NCBI GenBank assembly: GCA_004194705.1
Contig: SADC01000401.1
Coordinates: forward strand, 1 to 64,000
Direction of reading: 5' to 3'
Length of the DNA stretch: 64,000 bases
From: Ditylenchus dipsaci
Taxonomy: Eukaryota > Nematoda > Chromadorea > Rhabditida > Anguinidae
In this document: piece by piece, positions 28,901 to 40,328 of the stretch
How positions within the stretch are numbered: the first letter of the stretch is position 1
Layout: each line of letters opens with the position of its first letter
Program-made: the position numbers and the translations under genes
Notes under the pieces: generated by a model
Database searches by the model: none
What the model saw: only the letters and a program-made list of their open reading frames with translations
Told to the model about the DNA's origin: nothing

Positions 28901-31900
28901 GAAATTTAATTTTTGAAAAATGAAAAATTTGCCACAAATAAAAAATGTTACATTTTCTACTAGACTATTCAATCTAGCTGAATCTTGGTTGGACTGAGAA
29001 ATTTGGTCTTCATCATCAGAAACGCCTACAAAGACTAAATGGAACATTTTTTAGTAAAATTTCAATTTATTTACAAATATATCTGTAAAATTACTTCTAG
29101 TAACTGCTCTTTCAACAGCATCTTCATCAGTGCCACCCGAATCCATAGATATTTGCTTGTTGTCCATTGTTCTGACTGCTGAACTTCGGTCAATAGATTG
29201 GGAATTGTCGACGACCCTTTTCTCTATTTTGTTTTTTATAAGGATCTTTCGTTTGAGCACAAAAGGAGAAGGTAGGGTGATTCCAGCTTTGATCTTGAAG
29301 TAAAAGTTATTATTTGATCTATTGATCTTCAGCGAAAAAATACCGGATAATCATCCAGAGTTTCCTTGAGCAGCAGATCACCTAGTATGTCCTTGCAGTA
29401 CTGAGCCATTTTTATCTGTTGTTTCTGACTGCAATGGTTTTCAAAAGACAAAATAACTGGAAAGTCGGAGGTCACAAAGGCAGTTTCAGCAATGGCTTGA
29501 ATAACATCCTAAATGTTTCGTATACAGTCGACGCTCTATATAAGATAACCCACCCCAAACGGCAGCCCCGACCCGGTCCCTAGGGGTACCGTTAAATCGA
29601 AGGTCGACTGTATCTTATAAGTAGCGTTGCGGGTAAAAATGACAAAACTATATGATTTCTCAAAAAAACGGTCGGTAAAATGTTATTTAGAGCGTCGACT
29701 GCACTTTCGAGTCAAAAAATTGAAATTTACTTTGAAGAGAATGGTAGTGCAAAAGCAAATATGAGTGGGTCCATGAGTGATAAGAGGCTCGTTGTTGGCA
29801 CCATCCCAGCAATCGAGTTCCACTGAGCGACAACCAGTCAGCAGGGCATACCTGTACATGGACACTGATGACCGAGACTTCATTTGTCTTCCTGAAATTA
29901 TTAGGGATGGTCAGTCATTGAGTCAAGGAAATGTATCCACCTTTAAGGTAGGTGTTGTGAGAAGAGTTGATAAAGTAATGGGACAAAGGCTTCTTCATTG
30001 AATCTTCATCCAACTCAAAGGCACTTGATCGCACTGCCAGGTTGTGCTCGCTAAGCAGAAACCTCAGAAAGCCATCTTCAGTCAGTTTCGTGCAGGCTAT
30101 AATAATATTTTATCAATACAGTCGAGTCTCTCAAGATCGTCAGCCTAAGGACCGATCTAACCAACCGCCATGGAGGGGACCACTATATCTGTGTCAAGCA
30201 GGGCTGTTCACTCTTCCGGCAAATTTTTTTCTCTTCCGGCAGATTTTTGCTTATAACTTTGTTTTTAAAATACAAAAATTTTTTCTGTAACATACGTTTT
30301 GCTTATGAGAGTTAGACCTACAATATGAATCTAATCTTTCTATAAAATTACTGTGGTCTAGTGGCGCGTTGGCCAGAAAACTGTTGAAACGGAAGACTCT
30401 TCCGGAAGAATCTTCCGTTTCAGCAGTTTTTTGGACATCTCGCCACTTAGACCACAGTAATGTTCTGGAAAGATTAGATTCATATTGTAGGTCTAACTCT
30501 CATAAGCAAAACGTATGTTACAGAAAAAATTTTTGTATTTTAAAAACAAAGTTATAAGCAAAAATCTGCCGGAAGAGAAAAAATTTACCGGAAGAGTGAA
30601 CAGCCCTGGTGTCAAGTGATCTAAGTAATCTAAAATATGTTTGAGTCATTCCTAACATACGCTGGCCCACTCTTGCCTAAGCCTAAAAAATAAAAATAAA
30701 ATCAACAAGAGGGACCAAGGCAAAAAACTTACCCCTCCGTCATATCAATACGGTCGAGTCTCAACGGCTGACTTGTCTCAACCGAAATTGTCTATATTCT
30801 AACCTAACGTACGCTGTCCTAACCTGCGTCTAAGCCTAAAAACAACAGAGTGACCGAGAATCAGGATACACGGGCTGCAATTGTGAAAAAACAAAATTGA
30901 GACGAGTTGGGTTTTTGCCCCCCATTATAGTATAGGGCCTAACTTTCTGACAAAAATTTCGGCATTCATGGCAAACATGATACGTAATAGATTTATAAAA
31001 TAATAAGAGAGTTATTTGTTAGTCACGGTGCAGTTTCTTGGTGGTAGTCATGGTGCAATCTTTTCACTTTTTAAAAAATTTGGTTAGACTGCAAAATTAC
31101 GTAAATTTTGAAAAAAAAGTTATTGCTTGGCGTATTTTCGGCTGGCACAAATGCACTTACGCTGATTTAGTTTGTTCTCCGCCAATCCAATTTGACAGCC
31201 GGTGACTATTCTGCCTACTGCATCTTCACTTAAAGGGGATATAGCACTTCATTTAATCTCTTGTCTCTGTGCTCATAATTCAAATAGTTGCGGAATTCAG
31301 GTATGGCAACCACCGAATTAGACGTGGAAAATCTAAAATAGAAGCCTTTCACAGAAAATTCAAAAAGCAATAATATACTGCTACTCACTTCTTAATAAAA
31401 TGTCTTCTACTTCAAGCCTACCCGTAACAGCTTTGTAAAGTTTGTATAGGAATGTGGGGTCACTGAGCAATTTAGGCGTGGATTTCTTCTAAATTTATTA
31501 GTTTGTCTGATTTCAGAAAACACATAGCAACACAAAATTGAGCTCAAAGCCATAAGTAAATTTTTCGGTTTTTTTGTCATGTCTTGCACCTCAAAATTTT
31601 GATAATAGTGACATTGCTCAAAATAAGAACAGTTTTGGGTTATTTTAGCAAAAATATGCTATTTTAGTTTGTGCTTATTGCTATTTTGAAGAAAAAAAAC
31701 AAGATTTTGACGTGAAATTGTAAAAGAAAATAAGATTTGGGGTTTCAAAATGAGGACAAATAGACAACATCATAGAATATCCGGTTGCACAATCCCCCCC
31801 CCCCCCACGCAGAAGGTTCAGATGGAGGAGATAACTTTATATTCGGGTTTCTCGATCCTAATTTCATGAGAAAACCGCGTATTTTTTTTAATTTTTTGAA

Positions 31901-34900
31901 TCACAGGGGCATCATGGTTTTTAGTCAAAATTTCAAAATGGCCCCTTCTGAATTTTTAAAGATAATAAGGGCTGTCAGTCAAGCCAAATAAACCTCCCCC
32001 CCACCACCCGATTTCCTTTTTTCAAACTTTATTAACCCTCTTTTGCCGGTTGGCCATATTTTGGCCAGTTATAAAAGTGATCCAAAACAAGACTAATTGG
32101 TCACGTTCAGACATTATTTTTTTTTCCAGAAGATAGATAAAATGTTTGCAAACATTTTGGTGCCCAAACAACAGAAGATGAGATAAACGAACATTGCTAA
32201 AAATTTAACCAAAAGTTGTATTTTTGGCAATTTCCTATGACGCGATTTTGTAACTTTATTTGATTTAGTTAACCAAGAATTTCATTTACATCATGCTTTT
32301 TACTTATGCAATTGGAAAGTACTATTCCTGCAGATAACAATGCATTTTTATTTGCAAGTGCTGAAATATAAAAGCCATATTTTTGAAGCGATAATAGTCG
32401 TGGCCATATTTTGGCCAACAGGCTCAACGCGGTAATTTAAAAAAAATCGAATTTTTTTGTCTATTTATCGTTTTTCCTTACTATTTTTATTGAGTTTTCT
32501 TCTGTTGATCACAACGTTATTTTTTTAGACAAAACTAGTATAAAAAATAATTAAGCCACAGTGAAAAATACGTTAGAAGACGAATTTTTGAAAAAATAGG
32601 CATTTCGCACGTTAGATGCGCGAAGTATAGATAGCAGAGCTCAGTGACGTTCAAAAGGTGTAAAGTAGCGCTCGAAATTGTATTTTTGAATTCTTTCGGT
32701 GATTTTATTGGTATTATTCACAAAGTTGTTTTAAAAAATTCAAACACACGTCCTTAAAATAGTTTCAGTTTTTGAATTGGCGCCAAAAGTATTTTTACCA
32801 CTTCGAGCCGGTTGGCCAAATTTTGGCCAATTCCTCATTCAACTTTTCTGGAATTTTTTTCCTGCCATTGTTACTTTCTTCCCTGATTTATTTATAAAAA
32901 TTCAAAGGTCTATTAAAAAAGACCCTATTAAAAAGCACCATATATATGTCCCAGACCCAGAAAAAATACGTAAAACACTTATTAGCCACAACTTCAGTAC
33001 GCTGGCCTACCCCTAAGCCTAAGTTTTAAGCCTAAACATGTTGTTCAAAGGTGTAGTTACAGCGATTTTGAAAAGGTCAGGCTCTTGGAGAAGGGCGGGA
33101 TATCAGACAAATCTTACAAATAAGGATGTTTCGACGGCTTTTTTGTGTATTTTTGCTAATTTTGATGGTTTAAAAAATAATCACTTTTGTGTCAAAATCA
33201 GCAAAATGGTGAGGAATCAGCTCGCTTACGAATACTGGTTTAGATTTAGCTAATTAAATCTAAATGTTTTGATTACCTTATCTTTAAGTATTGGCAAGTT
33301 CCTGAGTATAACTTTTTCCAGCATTTTTCTTTCATCTCGTTGTTTGAAAGAAGGCAGGATAGCATCCAAAATGCTGCAAGTAAAAATGATAAATTCAGTT
33401 CACACTTTACAAAATCACTCAACTGTTCCACAGACAAATGAGCAGTGATTGGCAAGGAGCATTTGAGCCTAGCAAAATGTCTTCGCCAGTAGTAGAAGAC
33501 TTCCTGCACTTTTCTGTAAAACTTGACTGAGAAATTGCGCAGTCCTTGACACCACACTTTGGCTTCATCCGTGGATTTGGTCAGAAATACAAAGGTGTGG
33601 GGGTTGACAAAATCCTGACCATGTACCACAGTCACTATACAGTCAGCCAGCACGCAAGAAGCTGTGGCAAAGGTTGCTGCAAAGATTCTCTGGATTTGAG
33701 AGTCATTCTAAATATTTATGGTTTAGAAAGCTATTTAGATGGATGAATATTTTAACTTTTTGTTTGGACGAGTCATTGTGATTGCCAATAAACACATCAA
33801 TAATTTCGTCCATGAAGATGGCTTCTACTTGAGGTTGCTAAAGTTTTTATTTTTGTAAGGTGTTTTCCAGGAGAATAAAATTTGAATTTGGGAAAATTTA
33901 TGGCTAAAGTACACTGTCTGTACCTCGCCAAAATCAGGTTTTAAATACTTCTAACGCAGTTCTTGACTGTAAAAAAAATAGAAAACATGTTTTAGCATCC
34001 GGAAAGAAATTTTCGAACCTTCATGCATCCAGAGTTGCGCATCCAGAGATTTGAAAAGTTGGAGAGGCACTTTTAAATATATATATAAAATAAAATACGG
34101 GGGTAAATATAGTTACCCCATATTCGGATTTTTTGCAAAATTGAAGGAAGAGAGCGCAGGGGGGTTGATGGGTTAGAGATGCGCGCACTCACTTACCTTC
34201 GACATGATTCCCAGCAAGACTCTTGACCAAAAATATGGAAAAATATCCGGGCAAAAATATAGCGAATTCGGGAAATGCCCGGAAAATCGGGAAAGTTGGT
34301 CGCACTTAGGGGGGTTGCACACGAGGTTTTACGAAAAAATGAGTTCGCGAGGTGATTTCGGCTCAATTTTTAAAAAATCCGAGTATGGGGGGGGACTATA
34401 AAAGTAACGTTAGAGACACGCGCACAGAAAAGCAATAGTGAAGGTGTGGAAAAATATAATTGTCCCTGAGCTATATAGTATGAAAGGCTTAGCCAAAGGC
34501 GGTTCCATCCACGTGGAGCTCCAGGATCAGTTTACGCATATCTAAACGCCACAAACTCTATGAGAGAGAGATTATGGAGCTGGGATGCGATCAGAAAATA
34601 AGCTACATCCTAGCAATGTCGAACCCTAATGTATTGTTTGTGTACGTAGCGCTCTAACCAACTGAGCTATTCTTACCATCAGTAAATATGACTTATTATA
34701 TACATCAAATTATCAAAAAGATAACGGATACAGCAAGAACGAAACTAAATCAGAGATGCGTCCAAAGAAATCTTATTAAATTTAGTACAACAATCTTGGC
34801 ATAGTAAAGTTCAACAAGAAAGACCTTGAACCTACCGCATATAAAAACTCTGGTATGAGTGTTTTTTATTGAGATTTTGAGAATCAATTTCAAGTAATTT

Positions 34901-36473
34901 GTGGCTTAGGCATGTAACCCTGAGCCTCCGAGCCCTTTGCACCCCTGAACCGGTGGCAGGGCGCTTGAGAGTTAGAGATTCGCGCACTCACTTACTTTAG
35001 ACATGATTCCGAGCGAGATTATTGACATAAAATGTATTAACTCTTTTTGACAAGCTCCAGTGTCTAAAACAGGCTAGAAAATTCTCATGTACAACAGTTT
35101 ACCTTGGTCGTCCAAGGCAAAAAGTAGAGCTGAAGATTTGGCTTACCCCAATAACCCAATACAGTCGAGTCTCGATTTAACGTACCCCAATTTAACGTAC
35201 CCTTCGATTTAACGTACCCTGGGTCGGTCCCTCCAATAATAAACTCCGTCAGATTTACCCCGATATAACGTACCCCTCGATTTAACGTACCCATAGGGCC
35301 GGTCCCCAGGGGGTACGTTAAATCGAGACTCGACTGTACCAATATATTCCTCTCACCCAAATCCCAATACCAATATTTTCCCGAAAATTGGGACCAATAT
35401 ACCAATAACAATATACAGGGCTGTCGACGAGAAAAATTGATTTGTGAAAACAGAACTACCGAATTCCTTGAAACACCCTGTGTTGTTTGTCGTCAGCTAA
35501 ATCTTATGTAAATTTTGGGGGAAAAATTGCGCAGGCAAAATTTTTTTGATTGCAAAACTTGGCCGAACTCAATAGCAATACCAATATTTCTGAAAGTGGT
35601 ACACCAATATCCCAATACCGATATTTGTCCGGAAATTATGGCCAATATCCCAATAACCATATATCGTTTGTCGTCAGCTCTAGCAAAAAGTCAAATTTCG
35701 GTCAAAAATTTTTTAAAGGGCTCTAAAAAACTTTTTGTATCATTTTTACGGTCCGAAAAGTTGTCAAAGCACGATTTTGGCCAGGTACAAATAGTGTGCT
35801 CCGGACAAATTTACTCACTTTATCACAGGTTCTGGAGAAGAAAACCAACTCATCTTCATCGATGCACAGGTCGACAATATGGCCTGATGGTTGATCAGAT
35901 AACTAAAAGTATACTTTAAATATTTCTCATTTAAATAGCACTACGATATTCCTACATTGTCAAACTTGAAGACACGAATGGGAGGTGGAGGGCTTGCAAA
36001 GGTTTCATCTACCAACGGGAAAGGTTTTCCACCCACCATTGCCAGCCTGCCTTCTCCTCCATTGTTACTGCCCAGAACACCATCTCCATTGGAAGATGTG
36101 GAAGCAGGACTTTCATCTGGAATGACCACTATTTGCCTCCTACCGATTTGGGACAGCTTCTCTGCTGCAGCGGCTCTTCTGGACGCTAAATTAGCATATC
36201 TAGTTATGAAATCAGTAACTAAACAAAATGCTAACTGCTAGTTGAAGCTATAGACAAATTGTCTTCTGGGAGTCCTTCAACTGGGGTCAATGACCTCTCT
36301 TTTAAATATCCCTGGACAGTGGTTTTGGAGAAAACATTGGGATGTGTAGGCGGTGATTTAGGTTGGTGACGACGGTAGTGCCCAGTATGTCCATTTCCAT
36401 TCAAACTACTACTGCTACCATCTTGTTGGGAGGAGGAGTAGCCGTCCACAGACATATCACCATTGAAACAATA
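22965..36473 (-). CDS. Phosphoinositide phospholipase C-beta (PLCB4/norpA-like), about 24 exons
   Basis: Hydrolyses PIP2 to IP3 and diacylglycerol downstream of Gq at the plasma membrane. Exons: 36236-36473, 35956-36185, 35819-35902, 33757-33837, 33424-33707, 33277-33373, 31385-31488, 31161-31332, 29941-30096, 29731-29891, 29344-29508, 29095-29293, 28952-29025, 28800-28884, 28503-28747, 28335-28454, 26666-26857, 26363-26618, 26016-26308, 25541-25960, 24284-24360, 24149-24232, 23960-24101, 22965-23003; phases agree throughout. Domain order: novel Ser-rich N-terminus, PH, EF-hands ([12 protein letters not shown]), X box with catalytic [19 protein letters not shown] and LSFENHC, Y box ([19 protein letters not shown]), C2 ([15 protein letters not shown]), then a Ser-rich linker and short coiled coil. 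[10 protein letters not shown] and ENHCSQKQQ favour the PLCB4/norpA class. Oddity: one C is missing near 31236, breaking LYPPL. The true start may be ATG 36455 or lie in an upstream exon. Confidence 0.93.
24920..25235. repeat. Palindromic repeat in a PLC intron
   Basis: GGCAAAGATAGACTAG..TTATGTTAG and inverse CTAACATACGCTGG..CTTTGCC; then GCCTTAGGTATCTTCTCTC three times (two direct, one inverted). Confidence 0.6.
26970..27344. mobile_element. Family-A palindromic MITE in a PLC intron
   Basis: AGTCGAACCTCGCTATAGTG left, inverse GCGAGGTTCGACTG right; GTTCTTTCCCGCCTAGGG core. Confidence 0.75.
27490..27760. repeat. Inverted pair of tRNA-like-headed repeats in a PLC intron
   Basis: Left arm GGCGCAGTGGATAGTG ... 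GGTTCGATCCCACC (A and B boxes); right arm inverted, GTGACGCAGTGGGTAAGCG on the minus strand. Same family as 120-345. Confidence 0.6.
27851..28299. mobile_element. MITE with 9-bp target duplication in a PLC intron
   Basis: Duplication TTAAAATTT at 27842-27850 and 28300-28308. Ends GGGTAAAACGGAATTTTGCA and inverse; both ends reiterate GCAGCTAATTCTCGTAATTT-like words, and the centre is a palindrome (GGTCCGACCGGCTTAATCGC). The duplication length suggests Mutator-type. Confidence 0.75.
29522..29612. mobile_element. Short family-A-ended MITE
   Basis: 91 bp, TA-flanked; CAGTCGACGCTCTATATAAG left, AATCGAAGGTCGACTG right. Confidence 0.6.
30199..30608. mobile_element. hAT-type palindromic MITE in a PLC intron
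   Basis: Exact 8-bp duplication GTGTCAAG (30191-30198, 30609-30616); ends CAGGGCTGTTCACTCTTCCG and inverse. The centre holds ACTGTGGTCTAGTGGCGCG, resembling a tRNA A box, in inverted duplicate. Confidence 0.88.
34600..34690 (-). repeat. tRNA-derived SINE head
   Basis: Minus strand has AATAGCTCAGTTGGTTAGAG (A box) and about 40 nt later GGGTTCGACATTGC (B box). The acceptor stem does not close well, so it is a SINE rather than a tRNA gene. Confidence 0.55.
35160..35338. mobile_element. Family-A-ended MITE with iterated CGATTTAACGTACCC
   Basis: TA-flanked; CAGTCGAGTCTCGATTTAAC and inverse; the TIR-adjacent segment CGATTTAACGTACCC is iterated several times inside. Confidence 0.75.
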
Positions 36474-36761
36474 CTGAAATTATGGGCTTTTTACTTATAT
36501 TTTGAAGCTAACTTAGTAGTTATCATAGGTATGACAAAAAGTGAATAAAAATAGGAATATCAGAGAGGGCTCTTAGACGTCCTTTTTAAAAGATTTGTAC
36601 TTTTTCGGGACCACAAACATTTTTTTATTTTTGAAATTTTTAGTCAAAATGGCAATAAGCACTTGATAAAATGATTTTTTTCTCGAAAATATTTTTTTTC
36701 ACCCAAATGTCTTACTTCTGGGAAAAATCTAAGAGCCCTAATATCAGAACAAAATTCCAAC

Positions 36762-37185
36762 TACAGTCAATTCTCGTTAAACTGGCACCCCGAAAGTTTG
36801 TTCCCGCTTAGGGTCCGACAATTTTTTACCTCAATTTTTGAAGCTTTTTGCCAGTCGTCTTCGGCCAGTCTAGTCCAAAAAATCGTAAAGATTCTGATTT
36901 TGACGATCGTTTTTTTCAAAATTTTACCAGTTTTGCCGTAGAGACCCTTTTTCAAAAAGGGCCCCTTTTTCAAAAAGGGGTGCCAAGAAGGGGTTTATCG
37001 AGTACCCGCAGGTCTTTTCGGTAAAACTATTGTCATTTACAAAAATTATAGATACTTACGATACTTGGGACCAGACTCTCAGAACAGAATAAATAAAAGA
37101 CTTTGAAAATTGGGTTAAAAAAAGTGTCGGACCCTAGGCGGGAGCGAACTTGAGGGAAGTGCCAGTTTAACGAGAGTTGACTGTA
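36762..37185. mobile_element. Family-A palindromic MITE upstream of PLC
   Basis: TA-flanked; CAGTCAATTCTCGTTAAACT and inverse; GTTTGTTCCCGCTTAGGG core. Confidence 0.75.
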
Positions 37186-37208
37186 CATGAGATTGCCTGG
37201 CTAGACTA

Positions 37209-38132
37209 CAGGATTGTTCAAGCGCCGGCGGAGCGCCGGCGCTTATAGCGCCGGCGCTTAAGCGCCGGCGCTGACCCGGCGCTCCGCCGTTTTCAAAATA
37301 AGCGCCGGCGCCATCTAAGCGCCGGCGCTTAAGGCGCCGGCGCTTAGCCGGCGCTCCCCGGTTTTAGAATAAGCGCCGGCGCTTAGCCGGCGCTCCGCCG
37401 TTTTCAAAATAAGCGCCGGCGCCAGCTAAGCGCCGGCGCTTAAGGCGCCGGCGCTTAGCCGGCGCTCCGCCGGGTATCCGACTAAGCGCCGGCGCTTAGG
37501 CGGAGCTTATGTGGTGGTTATCTTGGATACCGGATAATGATTTTTCTACTTAACTGTACTTTAACGTCACTGCTTGAAAAATAACAGTGAAGATTTTATT
37601 AAATATAAACGCAGAGTGTAAATATTTAAAAAGCTGTATTGATCATTACAAGTGTTATAATGCTGTTGAAAGTTTTCATGTTGCAGGAATTTTAAAAATA
37701 ATGTATAACCTTTAATAAACAGTTCAGATCGTTAATTTTATTTTCATAAGATTAAACCCCTCCAAATCGAAAAAATTTGAATTCGATCTCGAGATCTTAA
37801 GTTTTTAAAATAAATAATAAATAATAATAATATAATAATAATAATAATAATAAAATAAATAAATAAGCGCCGGCGCTCCGCCGGATTCAGAATAAGCGCC
37901 GGCGCTTAGCCGGCGCTCCGCCGTTTTCAAAATAAGCGCCGGCGCCATCTAAGCGCCGGCGCTTAAGGCGCCGGCGCTTAGCCGGCGCTCCCCCGGTTTT
38001 AGAATAAGCGCCGGCGCTGAGCCGGCGCTCCGCCGTTTTCAAAATAAGCGCCGGCGCCAGCTAAGCGCCGGCGCTTAAGGCGCCGGCGCTTAGCCGGCGC
38101 TCCGCCGGGTAGCCGGCGCTTAAACAATCCTG
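37209..38132. mobile_element. hAT-type element built of GCGCCGGCGC palindromic words
   Basis: Exact 8-bp duplication CTAGACTA (37201-37208, 38133-38140). Ends CAGGATTGTTCAAGCGCCGG and inverse CCGGCGCTTAAACAATCCTG. Two GC-rich arms (37217-37510, 37864-38120), each with tandem blocks of GCGCCGGCGCTTA and CCGGCGCTCCGCCG, flank an AT-rich centre with an AAT microsatellite. No coding sequence. Confidence 0.88.
37806..37867. repeat. AAT/AATA microsatellite
   Basis: Run of AATAATAAT and AAATAAATA units inside the GC-word element. Confidence 0.8.
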
Positions 38133-40135
38133 CTAGACTATTTGAAATTTTTCCAATACGATTTAATACGAATACGATTTAATAAATTGCATCACAAAGT
38201 AGAAGAAAGTCTGAAATGGTCAAAAGAATAACAGGTGAAATTATAAGAACATTGTGGGTGGAGTAGCTTATAACAAATAAATTCAAGTTTTGTTGAGAAA
38301 AGTGCCACTTATTTTTTAAAGTGATGTGAAAGATAATAATAGATGAATAATATGAACTAAAAAAGCAACACTTTGTTTGTCTGCAATGATTTCATTAGTA
38401 ACGTAAAAAAACAAGGTAATTATAAATTTATGTCATAAAGCAATGATGTTATTGCTACTGCCCATTTCGTAGGTAAGTTATTTTTGACATTTTTGGATAA
38501 ACATTTTAAAACAATTGAAATGGGCACAAATGTGAGTTAGTTAGCCTGAAAGCTGTAAATGACAATTTTTGTCAGTAAGCGTACGCCAGTGGCCGCGTAC
38601 GGCTTTTGTACAGGCCTGGAAAAAAGTGCAAACCCACGATATCCTTCTTGCAAGCTATCGGGTCGCCCCAGGCCTGTTTTTTATTTCTCTGCTATCTGCC
38701 TCCCTTACATGTCTAAAATGATATCGTTAAATCAAGTTTTTGCTTTTCTGGAGAGAAATACTTTTGGATTGAGCAAAATCCAAATCCCTGCGAATCCCCA
38801 GTTTTTAAAAATTGAGGTAAAAAAGGTGGTGAAAAATGGTTGGACGCTAGACGGGATCGAACTTTGTGCGATGTCGTTAAATCCAGCAGTGACTGTAGTG
38901 TAAAAAGCTTTTATTGTGCTTTTTTATATTGCGGATCGACTTTTTTTACTGTAAGTCGAGATCAGATTTCCATTGAAAAAAACTTAAAGATAAAGTCGAT
39001 GAGAATGCTCAGAACTGTGTACAGGGTTTGAGTGGATAAAAATATTAAAACAGATAAGTGCAACAAAAACTGTGTTTTTAGCCGAAAAAAAAGGTTAACA
39101 ATCGTACAAACCCAAAAGCGAAAATCCCCAGGCCATGCAAAACTCCCCATAAATAACTCCTTTTTGAGGGGTTATTTTCGGGGTATCTTTGAGCCTTAGG
39201 CTTTGGTAGGCCAGCGCCCGTTAGACCGTACGGCCCTATTCCTCAATGGGGGGGGGGGGGGGTGTTGTTCGCCTTGGTCCCTCGTTATTGTTTTTTGTGA
39301 GTTTTTAGGCTATGGCTCAGGCAAAAGTAGGCCAGCAAAAGTAGGCCACGAGCTTAAACATGAGTCTTAGATACGTTGGAGTCCGTCCTAACATACGCTG
39401 GCCAACCGACGCTGGCCAAGTTTAAAGCCTAAAAAATCACAAAAAACCACAGGGGGACCAAGGCAAACCCCTCTCCATTGAAGAATAGGGCCGGCCGTAC
39501 TAGGTGGGTTATTTATGACCCTTTTTAGAGGGGTTATTTATGGCCCGCAGTCTTAATAATTGATTATCTATAGGGTTTTTGTAAGATATTATAAAGAGGC
39601 GATCGTCATTGTGCCTCGGTTAATATCGTTTATAAAGTTATGTAAAGAGTATGTCAACAAGGCAAAAAGCAGAGTGTTCCAATAGATTAGATAGCCCTTT
39701 TATTTCTGTTCTAATAATCAACAGCAGGCCAACCGACCACTGATAGACACTATTGAAGTTGGGGAATAATAACAGCTGCCCAGCAAAAAAAAGAGAAGAA
39801 ACCTTATAAGAAAGATAATTGGCCTGGTCTAAATTGAAAACAATGAAATTATTGGAAAGCCACACAAGTCAAAGCTGTTTAAATCCCATTTAAATGGATT
39901 TGTTTTAAAATAGCATGACATTTAGGCGCACAGACTGGTACCCTTACTCAAAAGTGCTCGGTCAATGGTCAAGCTATTTAAATGCAAAAGGTCACTTTTA
40001 TTTATCTAACTATTTTGTTTTTCCCAAAAGCCAAGTTCAATGTATTTAGATTATTCGAAAAATATTTCAGTTCTTTTCGTCTAAAACAGGGAAAAAGTTT
40101 GAATTCGAATAAGAAAGTAAAAACCTGAGATAATG

Positions 40136-40328
40136 ACCATATTTCGTCTAATCAGCCCATACATGGATTTATTTTGAAACCGCCCACAATTTTGAAAAAT
40201 TTTAAGTCAATCTCAAGATTTTCGGGTGCTTGGCTATAATCGAAAAAGCGAAATCTGAAATATAGGTCTTCAGAGTAAGGGCTGTGGGTTTATTAGAGAG
40301 TGTGGGCTAAGTAGAGAACATACGGCAT
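40136..40328. mobile_element. Family-B palindromic MITE
   Basis: CCATATTTCGTCTAATCAGC left, GTGGGCTAAGTAGAGAACAT right; CCCATAC/GTGTGGG inner arms. Confidence 0.6.

Larger units (their letters stand above)
33905..35805. mobile_element. Family-F palindromic element in a PLC intron, with nested insertions
   Basis: Left GGCTAAAGTACACTGTCTGT; right end inverse of ACACTATTTGTACCTGGCCA. Same ends as 50505-51445. It contains two copies of the ATG/5' splice-site island (34172-34214, 34971-35013), a tRNA-derived SINE head (34600-34690), a family-A MITE (35160-35338) and CCAATACCAATA repeats. Confidence 0.55.
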
